Positions 1 to 6,897 of a stretch of DNA of 64,000 nucleotides are shown piece by piece. Within the stretch, counting starts at the first letter, position 1, and every line of letters starts with the position of its first letter. A program made the position numbers and the translations under genes. The DNA comes from Flavobacterium caeni (GTDB lineage: Bacteria > Bacteroidota > Bacteroidia > Flavobacteriales > Flavobacteriaceae). The DNA lies in the NCBI RefSeq assembly GCF_900101895.1, contig NZ_FMVF01000009.1, positions 1 through 64,000 of the forward strand. Direction: 5' to 3'. The notes beneath the pieces were generated by a model. The model was not told where the DNA came from. It saw only the letters and a program-made list of their open reading frames with translations, and made no database searches.

Positions 1-51
1 CTCTACACAGCGAAGTTTGAAATCATAACTGTGCTTGACTTTTCTTTCCAT
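1..51 (-). CDS. IS3-family transposase OrfA, N-terminal fragment (runs off window)
   Basis: Seventeen codons are visible, read leftward from an ATG at 51 and cut by the window edge. The peptide begins MERKVKHSYDFKLRCVE, which resembles the start of the small HTH protein (OrfA) of IS3-family elements. OrfA is normally joined to the DDE integrase OrfB by a -1 frameshift. The ATG lies 14 bases inside a 27-bp terminal repeat (66-92), the geometry expected at the left end of an IS3 element. The identification rests on this short peptide plus the terminus. Whether the rest of the element is intact cannot be seen. Confidence 0.7.
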   Translation of the reverse strand, partial: MERKVKHSYDFKLRCVE

Positions 52-92
52 AAATACCCTCAAATAGTGTCCAACTTTTGGGGGGCAGTTCA
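1..92 (-). mobile_element. End of an IS3-family insertion sequence
   Basis: Read on the minus strand, 92-66 gives TGAACTGCCCCCCAAAAGTT followed by GGACACT, the typical terminal inverted repeat of IS3-family elements, with OrfA starting just inside. The element therefore ends at about 92 and extends left beyond the window. The target-site duplication (usually 3-4 bp) would start at about 93 but cannot be confirmed without the other end. Confidence 0.75.
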
Positions 93-367
93 AAGTGTGG
101 TGAATTTTTTGTGATAAAAAAAACACCACAGAAATTTTACCACAAAACAGCATGTAGCTGTTGTCGAACACCGCGAGAGATTTGCATTTATAGTTTAATG
201 TCGCAATGAAACTGGCTACGGATAACGCAAAACAAAGACCTTGAGCAAGCCGAAAAAACCTCGGCCGGCCTATTTTAAACCAACGAAGGCAACACTATAT
301 GATCTACATTCGAAGTTGTGACTTTTAATGAATTGTGGCGTGGAGCGCCTAGTGCGGGGTATTTTGA
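93..367. other. Intergenic spacer with small hairpins, no gene seen
   Basis: No credible coding region is visible between the IS end and the tandem array. Two hairpins can be read. At 97-129 GTGGTG pairs with CACCAC and an inner T run pairs with an A run. At 146-162 AACAGC pairs with GCTGTT around a 5-base loop. The first could act as a terminator-like structure next to the IS end. The rest shows no recognisable motif. Confidence 0.4.
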
Positions 368-835
368 CAGATTTTCTACACTTATTGTATTTTCTAATTC
401 CGTAACTTTCAATCAGGGCGGGATATGGTGGGTTCCCTTATACAACAAATCAAATTAACTTCCCGGCAGATTTTCTACACTTATTGTATTTTCTAATTCC
501 GTAACTTTCAATCAGGGCGGGATATGGTGGGTTCCCTTATACAACAAATCAAATTAACTTCCCGGCAGATTTTCTACACTTGTTGTATTTTCTAATTCCG
601 TAACTTTCAATCAGGGCGGGATATGGTGGGTTCCCTTATACAACAAATCAAGTTAACTTCCCGGCAGATTTTCTACACTTATTGTATTTTCTAATTCCGT
701 AACTTTCAATCAGGGCGGGATATGGTGGGTTCCCCTATACAACAAATCAAATTAACTTCCCGGCAGATTTTCTACACTTGTTGTATTTTTTAATTCCATA
801 ACTTTAAACCAGGGCGGGATGTAGTGGGTTCCCAC
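368..835. repeat. 99-bp direct tandem repeat, about 4.7 copies
   Basis: Copies start at 368, 467, 566, 665 and 764, an exact 99-bp period. Copies 1 and 2 are identical, copy 3 differs at two positions and copy 4 at one. The truncated last copy (764 to about 835) differs at about seven positions. All frames I checked contain stops, so the array looks non-coding. Inside each full unit an arm TT(A/G)TTGTAT faces ATACAACAA about 50 bases away. The A/G variation keeps pairing as a G-U wobble if the minus strand is transcribed. Unit length and lack of variable spacers argue against CRISPR. Confidence 0.9.
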
Positions 836-922
836 CGCATCACGCTCCCAAACCAAAATTTTCCTTAAATTTGACCGTGACGCAATCCCAATCGAATTAC
901 CGTAACGACCATTTCTTTTATT

Positions 923-1504
923 TTGTACGACCAAATCAACAAAGCCATCTCGCGCTACGTCGCCTTCAAGCCCGACGAACTCGACGTTTTTGACGGGCTA
1001 CTCGAACACCGCACCGTTCCCAAAAAAACCATCATGCTGCACGAAGGCGAAGTATGTAATTTTGAAGCGTTTGTCGTCAAGGGCTGTCTGCGCAAATATT
1101 ACATCGACGAGAACGGACACGAAGTCATCATCCAGTTTGCCGTCGAGGATTCGTGGATCAGCGACATCTCGTTCAGCATCTACGAAAACCAACCCAGCCA
1201 GGTATTTATCGAAACCATCGAAGATTGCGAACTGCTTACGTTTACCCCCGAAGCCAAGGAAGCGCTGTTTTTGCGTGCGCCGCGTTTCGAGCGCGCCTTT
1301 CGGATCTTGATGCAACGCAACCTGGCCGTCACGCAAAACCGATTGTTTTGTACCATCACGCGCCGCGGGGTCGAAAAATACCAGGACTTTTTGGCCAAAT
1401 ACCCAACCATTCCGCAACGCGTGCCGCAACACTATATCGCTTCCTATTTGGGGATCACGCCCGAATTTTTGTCGAAAGTACGTGCCAAGCTTGCCAAATC
1501 CTAA
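923..1504 (+). CDS. Crp/Fnr-family transcriptional regulator
   Basis: 193 residues. An N-terminal cyclic-nucleotide-binding-like beta-roll covers about residues 15-125 and a small winged-helix region about 150-193. The fold matches the many Bacteroidota Crp/Fnr-like regulators, most of which lack cAMP-contacting residues and act as stress or redox sensors or orphan activators; the ligand is unknown. No Cys cluster for an Fe-S centre is seen. The start is a TTG (923), chosen because the peptide MYDQINKAISRYV is the usual start of such proteins and no ATG is in frame upstream. A possible -7 box TAAATTTG lies at 866-873. The gene follows the 99-bp array directly and ends 2 bases before the convergent TPR gene. 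Confidence 0.8.
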   Translation: MYDQINKAISRYVAFKPDELDVFDGLLEHRTVPKKTIMLHEGEVCNFEAFVVKGCLRKYYIDENGHEVIIQFAVEDSWISDISFSIYENQPSQVFIETIEDCELLTFTPEAKEALFLRAPRFERAFRILMQRNLAVTQNRLFCTITRRGVEKYQDFLAKYPTIPQRVPQHYIASYLGITPEFLSKVRAKLAKS

Positions 1505-1506
1505 AA

Positions 1507-3222
1507 CTACAATACGCCCGAAGAAGTAAGCGCAAAATCGGCATGCGCCCACGCCTTGTCGAACCGTTCCTTTACTTTTTTGGCCTCGGCTTCACGCCCT
1601 TGTTTTAGAAGCGCCTGATAAAGCCCGATCAACGCCCATCCGTTTTCGCGAAAATGCAACAAATCTTCGCGGTAGATTTGCTCGGCCTGTTTGTATTTCC
1701 CGTCCTTCACCAGTAAAGCGCCCAGTTCGTGACGAACCGAGAAAAACCAGTCGGGCGGCTCGTCATAATTGAGTTGGTCCTCGAGCGCGATGGCCTCGAG
1801 AAAGAGTGTTCGCGCTTGGTCGTACTGTTTTTCGTCTTGCGCGATTTCGGCCCGCAGGACTTTGACGGCAATCTGGATCAAATCATGGGTGGTGTTGATG
1901 TTCCAGATGGTCAGGCTTTTGAGTTCAGCTTCTTGCGCGAGCTTTTGCAGGGCGGCCAACTCGGTCTTGGCCTTGATGCGATTGCCTTTGCCCAAATAGG
2001 CCATCCCGCGCGCATAATGCAAGACCGCCCTTGGATAAATCAGTTTCTTTTCGGGCATGGGCTGGGCCAGAATCGTGTCCCACATCTTGAGCTTGACGCC
2101 CACATAGTACGGGATGGTGTAGTAGTGTTGCAGCGTGGCCCATTCGGGTTGTTCCATGACGTCCTTTGCGGTGTTCGACTGCACTTGTTTGGCCGCCATC
2201 CATGCGGTTTTCGAGGCGCCCTCTAAAGTGGCCGTCGCCGACAAAAAATGATAATTGTGCGGATAGTACGCCAACGGATATGCCCCTTGCGCATGGCAGG
2301 CCGTAAAATAACTGCTGTCGATTTTTACGGCCGCGAGGTTGGCCAGCGTCGCCAAATGGTAATCGCCCGTATTGATGTAGATGTGCGACGACATGTGCAC
2401 CAAATGTCCCGAACCCGGCACGAGGTCTTTGAACAGCTTTGCGCTGGGCACGCCTTTTTCGGGATACGCCGATGCTTCGACGGCATGGATGTAAAAATGA
2501 TGTGCGCCCGGATGCTTGGGATGCAAATCCATCAAATGTTCCAAAACCGAAAGCAACTCGGGCGTCCAGGGTTTGGGCTTCTTGGTGCTTTTTTCGTACA
2601 GGTCCCACGGATGCAAATCCATGAGCGATTCGGCATACAATGCGCCTACATCGGGATCGTCGGGATACAGTTGGTAGACTTTTTTCATGGCCTTGTTGTA
2701 GGCGATGTCCAGCGCGCTGCGGTCTTCGGGCGGCTGTTTGGCATACCGCGTGGCCAACGCTTCGATCAATGCTTTTTCCTTGGCTGTGGCGTTTTTGGAC
2801 AACCGAAAAGCCGATTGCGCCGCATCGTAGGCGCGCTCGAAATTGTCGGGTTCCATGCCAGCGTTGTAGTTCGGGCCCAGCACGTAGGCATAGCCCCAAA
2901 ACGCCATCGCACAATTCGGGTCTAGCCGCGTGGCCTCGAAAAACGACCGCGCGGCCTCGGCGTGGTTAAAGCCATAGGCGAGCATGAGCCCTTGGTTGAA
3001 ATACGTTTGCGCTTCGGGATGGTTGGTGGATATTTTAAAGGTGATGCCTTCGAGCCCTTTGAATTTGGGCGCCTTTTTACCCGATGTGTACCAATCCTTA
3101 TCGTTGGTTTGCGCTTTGCAATGGTAACGCGCGCCCACTTTGGGTGGGGTTTCGGCGGGCTCTTTTTGACGGCACCCCGTGAGCAGACAGCCCATGAGGC
3201 CCAAGTAGAAAATCAATTGCAT
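1507..3222 (-). CDS. TPR-repeat lipoprotein
   Basis: 571 residues with a lipoprotein signal (lipobox LLTGC, Cys17), so probably anchored in the outer or inner membrane facing the periplasm. TPR-like helical pairs are visible around residues 70-115 (repeats with Y-x-x-G/A-N-H-x-E-A spacing) and again at about 440-560. TPR proteins are docking scaffolds; no catalytic motif is seen. The middle part carries several HxxxH-like clusters (for example HPKHPGAHHFYIHAVE), typical of a Bacteroidota and Proteobacteria family of long TPR proteins of unknown role. The gene converges on the Crp/Fnr gene and is transcribed away from pirin. Confidence 0.75.
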   Translation of the reverse strand: MQLIFYLGLMGCLLTGCRQKEPAETPPKVGARYHCKAQTNDKDWYTSGKKAPKFKGLEGITFKISTNHPEAQTYFNQGLMLAYGFNHAEAARSFFEATRLDPNCAMAFWGYAYVLGPNYNAGMEPDNFERAYDAAQSAFRLSKNATAKEKALIEALATRYAKQPPEDRSALDIAYNKAMKKVYQLYPDDPDVGALYAESLMDLHPWDLYEKSTKKPKPWTPELLSVLEHLMDLHPKHPGAHHFYIHAVEASAYPEKGVPSAKLFKDLVPGSGHLVHMSSHIYINTGDYHLATLANLAAVKIDSSYFTACHAQGAYPLAYYPHNYHFLSATATLEGASKTAWMAAKQVQSNTAKDVMEQPEWATLQHYYTIPYYVGVKLKMWDTILAQPMPEKKLIYPRAVLHYARGMAYLGKGNRIKAKTELAALQKLAQEAELKSLTIWNINTTHDLIQIAVKVLRAEIAQDEKQYDQARTLFLEAIALEDQLNYDEPPDWFFSVRHELGALLVKDGKYKQAEQIYREDLLHFRENGWALIGLYQALLKQGREAEAKKVKERFDKAWAHADFALTSSGVL

Positions 3223-3282
3223 GATGTTAATTTTTAGACACTTACATCAAATATAGCAAATATTTCGTGCCGGATCGATTTT

Positions 3283-3362
3283 GCGTGAGGGATGGTAGCG
3301 GCATCCTTTTTTGCCGAGGCACGAAGGCAAAAAAGATAAAGCGGACAGCCCGACGGCGGCCC
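3283..3362 (-). repeat. Dispersed extragenic repeat, copy A
   Basis: On the minus strand this reads GTCGGGCTGTCCGCTTTATC, then a hairpin, then AAGGATGCCGCTACCATCCC and TCACGC. The hairpin is CTTTTTTGCC (3306-3315) against GGCAAAAAAG (3326-3335) in plus-strand coordinates. The outer blocks recur, diverged, at 38325-38376, 42522-42670, 46206-46354 and 54640-54742. It lies between divergently transcribed genes. Confidence 0.65.
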
Positions 3363-3422
3363 ACTCGACATTCTGACAACCTCAAAATCCCCAGCCGCCG
3401 GCACGCCCAAATCACTTCCTTC

Positions 3423-3464
3423 AACTTTCGACTTTTGACTTTTGCCTTTCGACTTTCGACACAC
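3423..3464. repeat. Heptamer iteron array (GACTTTY type)
   Basis: Six consecutive 7-bp units of the form AACTTTC, GACTTTT, GACTTTT, GCCTTTC, GACTTTC and GACACAC run up to the promoter region of the pirin gene. Related 7- or 8-bp arrays occur at 4416-4485, 51966-51998, 52049-52088, 53204-53275 and 54834-54868. Confidence 0.7.
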
Positions 3465-3467
3465 TTC

Positions 3468-3514
3468 TTGTCCTAGTTCAATGCACACGCCAACCCGCTA
3501 CCCGAACTTTGCCC
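3468..3514 (+). promoter_or_regulatory. Promoter/operator module of pirin, shared with yceI
   Basis: The block CTTGTCCTAGTTCAATGC is followed after 17 variable bases by CCGAACTTTGCCC. The same two blocks with the same 17-base spacing recur at 4553-4600 upstream of yceI. GAACTTTG resembles the Bacteroidota -7 element TAnnTTTG. The upstream block contains an imperfect palindrome TTG-N2-CTAG-N2-CAA (3468-3481) that would sit near -33, a plausible repressor site. Confidence 0.6.
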
Positions 3515-3531
3515 TATCTAAAACCACCACC

Positions 3532-4407
3532 ATGGACAGAAAATCATTCCTAAAGAAAGGGCTTATGGGCACGGGCATGTTCGTGACCTCGGCCGCCGTC
3601 GGTGACATTTTGAAGAACGACATCGACGAGATCAAGCAACCCGAAGCGATCGGTTTTAATCATTTACCCAACACCAATTCAAAAATTATGGACAACACTG
3701 TTTTGCACAAAGCCGCGACACGTGGCCACGCCAACCATGGATGGCTCGATTCGCACCACACGTTTAGTTTTGCCAATTACCACAACCCAGACCGCATGCA
3801 CTTTGGTGTGTTGCGCGTGCTGAACGACGACCGCGTCGATGCGGGCATGGGCTTTGGCAAGCACCCGCACGACAACATGGAAATCATCTCGATCCCGCTC
3901 GAGGGCGATTTGGAACACCAGGATTCGATGGGCAACAAGGCCGTCATCAAAAAAGGCGACATCCAGGTCATGAGCGCGGGCACCGGCATCATGCACAGCG
4001 AATACAACCGCAACGCCGACCAGCTGACCAAGTTTTTGCAGATTTGGCTGTATCCGAACAAACGCAACGTGACACCGCGTTACGACCAGATTACGCTCGA
4101 CCAAAACGACCGCCACAACAAACTGCAGCAGATTTTGTCGCCAAGCGCAGACGATGAAGGCGTTTGGATCCACCAGGACGCGTGGTTCCATTTGGGTACT
4201 TTCGACAAGGATTTCTCGACCGAATACGGCTTGAAGAAAAAAGGCAACGGCGTGTATACGTTTGTGATCAAAGGCGATTTTACGATAGGCGATATTGCAC
4301 TCAACCAGCGCGACGGGCTCGGCATTTGGGACACCAACGCGATTCAGATTACCGCGAATTCTGCCGATGCCGAGATTTTGCTGATGGAAGTGCCGATGGT
4401 TTTGTAA
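3532..4407 (+). CDS. Pirin family protein with Tat-like leader
   Basis: 291 residues. Bicupin pirin fold. The N-terminal cupin holds the iron ligands of the family: His111 and His113 (KHPHDNME), His155 and Glu157 (MHSE). Pirins bind Fe and some oxidise flavonols such as quercetin or act as redox-linked regulators. The start at 3532 is chosen because the protein then begins MDRKSFLKKGLMGTGMFV, a leader resembling exported Bacteroidota proteins. A longer in-frame start at 3442 would run through the heptamer array and promoter. Residues 20-55 form a linker before the canonical pirin start at about residue 54 (MDNTVLHKA). A bona fide twin-arginine is not present, so export is uncertain. It probably shares regulation with yceI. 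Confidence 0.85.
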   Translation: MDRKSFLKKGLMGTGMFVTSAAVGDILKNDIDEIKQPEAIGFNHLPNTNSKIMDNTVLHKAATRGHANHGWLDSHHTFSFANYHNPDRMHFGVLRVLNDDRVDAGMGFGKHPHDNMEIISIPLEGDLEHQDSMGNKAVIKKGDIQVMSAGTGIMHSEYNRNADQLTKFLQIWLYPNKRNVTPRYDQITLDQNDRHNKLQQILSPSADDEGVWIHQDAWFHLGTFDKDFSTEYGLKKKGNGVYTFVIKGDFTIGDIALNQRDGLGIWDTNAIQITANSADAEILLMEVPMVL

Positions 4408-4415
4408 ACAGACTA

Positions 4416-4485
4416 GAGTCAAGAGTCAAGAACCAGGAACCAAGAATCTAGAGTCAAGATTCAAGAGTCAAGAATCAAGATTGAC
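4416..4485. repeat. Heptamer iteron array (GAGTCAA type) after the pirin stop codon
   Basis: Ten consecutive 7-bp units, mostly GAGTCAA with variants GAACCAG, GAACCAA, GAATCTA, GATTCAA, GAATCAA and GATTGAC, start 8 bases after the stop codon of the pirin gene. They carry no stops-in-phase pattern or coding signal. Confidence 0.8.
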
Positions 4486-4553
4486 TCGTTTGACCCAACC
4501 GTATTGGTTCTTGCAGCGAAGCGGTCTTGATTCTTAAAGCGCAACGGTCTTTC

Positions 4554-4600
4554 TTGTCCTAGTTCAATGCCCAACGAAAAAAACCGACCGAACTTTGCCC
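4554..4600 (+). promoter_or_regulatory. Promoter/operator module of yceI, shared with pirin
   Basis: Second copy of the module: TTGTCCTAGTTCAATGC, 17 bases, then CCGAACTTTGCCC (4588-4600). The palindrome TTG-N2-CTAG-N2-CAA is at 4554-4567. An A-rich leader of about 40 bases made of AATAAA/AACAATAA units follows up to the ATG at 4641. Confidence 0.6.
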
Positions 4601-4640
4601 CAGAAATAAAAAATAAATAATAACAATAAACAATAAAAAA

Positions 4641-5171
4641 ATGTCAACAACCAAATGGGTCATCGACCCCACCCACTCTGAAATCGGATTCAAAGTCAAA
4701 CACATGATGTTTACCAACGTGTCCGGGAAATTTACCAAATTCGACGCATCGATAGAAACCGAGGGCGACGATTTCGAAAACGCCAAAATTCACTTTACAG
4801 GTGACGTAGAATCGATTGATACCGGCAACAACGACCGCGACGGCCACTTGCGCAGCGCCGACTTTTTTGACGCCGCACAATATCCGGAGATCAAATTCGA
4901 AGCCACGTCGTTCACCAAAAAAGACGAAGGCGAATATACCCTCAAAGGTGACTTGACGCTACACGGCACCACCAAACCCGTAACGCTCGACGCCGAATTC
5001 AGCGGACAAATGAAAGATCCGTGGGGCAACACCAAAGCCGGTTTTGGGCTCAACGGTAAAATCAACCGCAAGGATTGGGGACTCAACTGGAACTCGGCCC
5101 TGGAAACAGGCGGCGTTCTGGTGGCAGAAGAAGTTAGATTGGTGATTGAGCTGCAGTTTATCAAACAATAA
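4641..5171 (+). CDS. YceI family protein
   Basis: 176 residues, the usual length for a YceI (lipocalin-like) domain: opening WVIDPTHSEIGFKVKHM, a central HLRSADFFDAAQYPEI block, and the closing strand region. YceI proteins form a beta barrel that binds a long isoprenoid or amphiphilic ligand, often a polyprenyl quinone. No signal peptide is visible, so this copy is probably cytoplasmic, as is common for Flavobacteria. The shared upstream module suggests co-regulation with pirin, perhaps in response to quinones or oxidants (inference). A strong terminator follows. Confidence 0.9.
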   Translation: MSTTKWVIDPTHSEIGFKVKHMMFTNVSGKFTKFDASIETEGDDFENAKIHFTGDVESIDTGNNDRDGHLRSADFFDAAQYPEIKFEATSFTKKDEGEYTLKGDLTLHGTTKPVTLDAEFSGQMKDPWGNTKAGFGLNGKINRKDWGLNWNSALETGGVLVAEEVRLVIELQFIKQ

Positions 5172-5182
5172 ACCAGCAAACA

Positions 5183-5212
5183 AAAGCCCCGCTACAAGAG
5201 CGGGGCTTTCCA
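5183..5212 (+). terminator. Rho-independent terminator of yceI
   Basis: AAAGCCCCGCT (5183-5193) pairs perfectly with AGCGGGGCTTT (5199-5209) around the loop ACAAG. The A/T ends make it usable from either strand, so it may also stop minus-strand transcripts of the LRR gene. Confidence 0.85.
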
Positions 5213-5243
5213 CCAATTATTATTTTATGAAAAAAAATTACTA

Positions 5244-6098
5244 TTAGTCTTCTGCGGCCAATGCCGAATTTTTGTCCTCGGCCTTGACTTGCAAGGTTGT
5301 TGCAACACCCTGCTCGTTGACCATCGTCATGTTGAGCGTATCGAGTTGCGCGAGGTTTCTCGAAACCAATCCCGAGAATTGGTTGTAAGAGATGTTCATT
5401 TCCTTAAGCCCGTTGATTTTCTCTAAATCGAAAGGCACCTGTCCGTCGAGGTTGTTTTCGAACAAGCTCAGGTTCTCCAGGTTAGACAGGTTGGCCACAT
5501 CGGGGCTCAATTTTCCGGTCAGTTTATTGCTGCTGAGCAACAAAACCCTTAACGACGTCATGCCGTATACGGTGGTTGGGATGCTTCCGTTCAATTCGTT
5601 GTTGTACAAAGACAAGGTCTTGAGATTCTTGAGTTTTCCGATCTCGCTCGGGATATTGCCCGAAAGACGGTTCATGTACAATTCCAAAGACTCCAAAGCG
5701 GTCAGGTTGCCCATGCTCGTCGGGATGTTGCCCGACAATTTGTTGAACGCCATGTTGAGCGATTTGAGCGATTTGAGTTGACCAATCTCGGCTGGGATGT
5801 TGCCCGTCAAACTGTTGCGGAACAAACGCAAATCCTGCAAGTTTACAAGTTGCTTGACTTCTTTCGGCAATTCGCCGCTCAGGTTGTTGTTCGACAAATC
5901 AATCGCGACCACTTTGTCGTTTTGTACCTTTACGCCATACCAGGTAGTAACTGGTGCTTTGAGGTCCCATGTTTTTTTCCATTGCGCGCCGTTGGTCGCA
6001 TGGTATAATTTGAGCAACGCTTCTTTTTCCGAAGGTGATACGTTGGCCATCACCGCAGAGGCGATCATCAACATCAGGAGTGTAGCAATATTTTTCAT
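5244..6098 (-). CDS. Secreted plant-type leucine-rich repeat protein
   Basis: 284 residues with signal peptide (MKNIATLLMLMIASAVMA, cleaved near residue 18). After an N-cap region (SEKEALLKLYHATNGAQWKK, with a WYGV motif) about eight 23-24-residue LRRs follow. They have the plant-specific consensus L-x-x-L-x-x-L-x-L-x-x-N-x-L-x-G-x-I-P, for example NKLSGNIP and NRLSGNIP. Such repeats make a solenoid for protein binding. No catalytic domain or type IX C-terminal signal is evident. The start at 6098 is preferred over an upstream in-frame ATG because it places the signal peptide at the N terminus. A promoter with TTTG-N21-TACTTTTA fits this start. Confidence 0.85.
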   Translation of the reverse strand: MKNIATLLMLMIASAVMANVSPSEKEALLKLYHATNGAQWKKTWDLKAPVTTWYGVKVQNDKVVAIDLSNNNLSGELPKEVKQLVNLQDLRLFRNSLTGNIPAEIGQLKSLKSLNMAFNKLSGNIPTSMGNLTALESLELYMNRLSGNIPSEIGKLKNLKTLSLYNNELNGSIPTTVYGMTSLRVLLLSSNKLTGKLSPDVANLSNLENLSLFENNLDGQVPFDLEKINGLKEMNISYNQFSGLVSRNLAQLDTLNMTMVNEQGVATTLQVKAEDKNSALAAED

Positions 6099-6126
6099 AG
6101 TAGGGGTATTTGAAATTTCTACGGTG

Positions 6127-6159
6127 TAAAAGTATGACAGTTTATCGATAATAAGCAAA
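6127..6159 (-). promoter_or_regulatory. Candidate promoter of the LRR gene
   Basis: On the minus strand TTTG (6159-6156) and TACTTTTA (6134-6127) are separated by 21 bases, close to the Bacteroidota -33/-7 arrangement. The start codon lies about 29 bases downstream. Confidence 0.5.
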
Positions 6160-6164
6160 TAAAA

Positions 6165-6228
6165 TCGATGAAATGCATATTTTTGAATTATTTATGGTAT
6201 TTTTTCTTACAAATATGCATTTCGTCGA
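6165..6228. repeat. 18-bp inverted repeat between divergent genes
   Basis: 6165-6182 and 6211-6228 are inverted copies (core AAATGCATATTT / AAATATGCATTT) with one G-T pair, separated by 28 bases. It lies just upstream of the LRR promoter and about 65 bases upstream of the -7 box of the DUF1761 gene. It could be an operator bound by a dimer or a hairpin. Confidence 0.8.
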
Positions 6229-6291
6229 CAATTTCTTTGGTCACCCGCACCCCGCTAATAACTAAATCGTTAGCGTATTTTCAAAAATTCC

Positions 6292-6299
6292 TATATTTG
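6292..6299 (+). promoter_or_regulatory. -7 element (TATATTTG) of the DUF1761 gene
   Basis: TATATTTG matches TAnnTTTG and lies 28 bases upstream of the ATG at 6328. A clear -33 TTTG is not seen. Confidence 0.5.
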
Positions 6300-6327
6300 A
6301 ATCACTAACCAACAAAAACAAAAAACC

Positions 6328-6809
6328 ATGAGCATTAATTTTCTGGCGATTCTTGTCGCGGCTCTTTCTACACTACCCGTGGGATTCATCTGGTACAACC
6401 CAAAAGTTTTTGGCAATTTGTGGATGCGCGAAAGCGGCATGACCGAAGACAAAGCCAAATCGGGCAACATGCTGAAAATATCGGCACCACCATTGTGTTT
6501 GCCTTTTTCATTGCCTTTACGCTACAATTTATGGTGATCCACCAATGGGGCGCCACCGGCATGATTGGCGGCGACCCTAGCGTAGCCAAGCCATCGTTCA
6601 ACGCCTTTATGGCCGACTACGGCACGGCGTTCCGCACCTTCAAGCACGGCATGCTGCACGGCTTTTTCGCAGGGCTGTTCTTTGCGCTGCCCGTTGTGGG
6701 CACCAATTCGCTGTTTGAACAGCGCAGTTGGAAATACATCTTGGTCACCGGCGGCTATTGGGTGGTGTGCTGCATGATCATGGGCGGCATCGTCTGCGCA
6801 TGGCAATAA
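6328..6809 (+). pseudogene. DUF1761 membrane protein gene with a frameshift
   Basis: The first 50 codons (MSINFLAILVAALSTLPVGF...GNMLK) and the rest (GTTIVFAFFIAFTLQ... to the stop at 6809) are both clear pieces of a DUF1761 protein but lie in different frames. Reading moves at the A4 tract in CTGAAAATATC (6475-6478). One extra A would restore LKNIGTTIVF and give an intact protein of about 160 residues with four membrane segments. The lesion is either a real homopolymer slip or a sequencing error. No slippery heptamer supporting programmed frameshifting is evident. The function of DUF1761 is unknown. A terminator follows. Confidence 0.75.
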
Positions 6810-6829
6810 CAACCAAACAACAATGAACA

Positions 6830-6855
6830 AGACCGCTCTATGGGCGGTCTTTTTG
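6830..6855 (+). terminator. Rho-independent terminator after the DUF1761 gene
   Basis: AGACCGC (6830-6836) pairs with GCGGTCT (6844-6850), followed by TTTTT. Confidence 0.85.
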
Positions 6856-6897
6856 TATAGGCCTTTTGCGTATCTTTGACAAAATCTCTAGACCGAT

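Noticed and set aside
368..835. CRISPR array
   Set aside because: The whole 99-bp unit repeats without variable spacers, and no cas gene is nearby.
368..835. Integron attC series
   Set aside because: No RYYYAAC/GTTRRRY core pair in the units, no integrase gene, and units are identical rather than flanking different cassettes.
3442..3531. Upstream start extending pirin by 30 residues
   Set aside because: It would translate the heptamer array and the promoter module; the leader-like MDRKSFLKKG start at 3532 is better.
6475..6481. Programmed -1 frameshift in the DUF1761 gene
   Set aside because: The site lacks an X-XXY-YYZ slippery heptamer and no stimulatory structure was noticed; mutation or read error is simpler.
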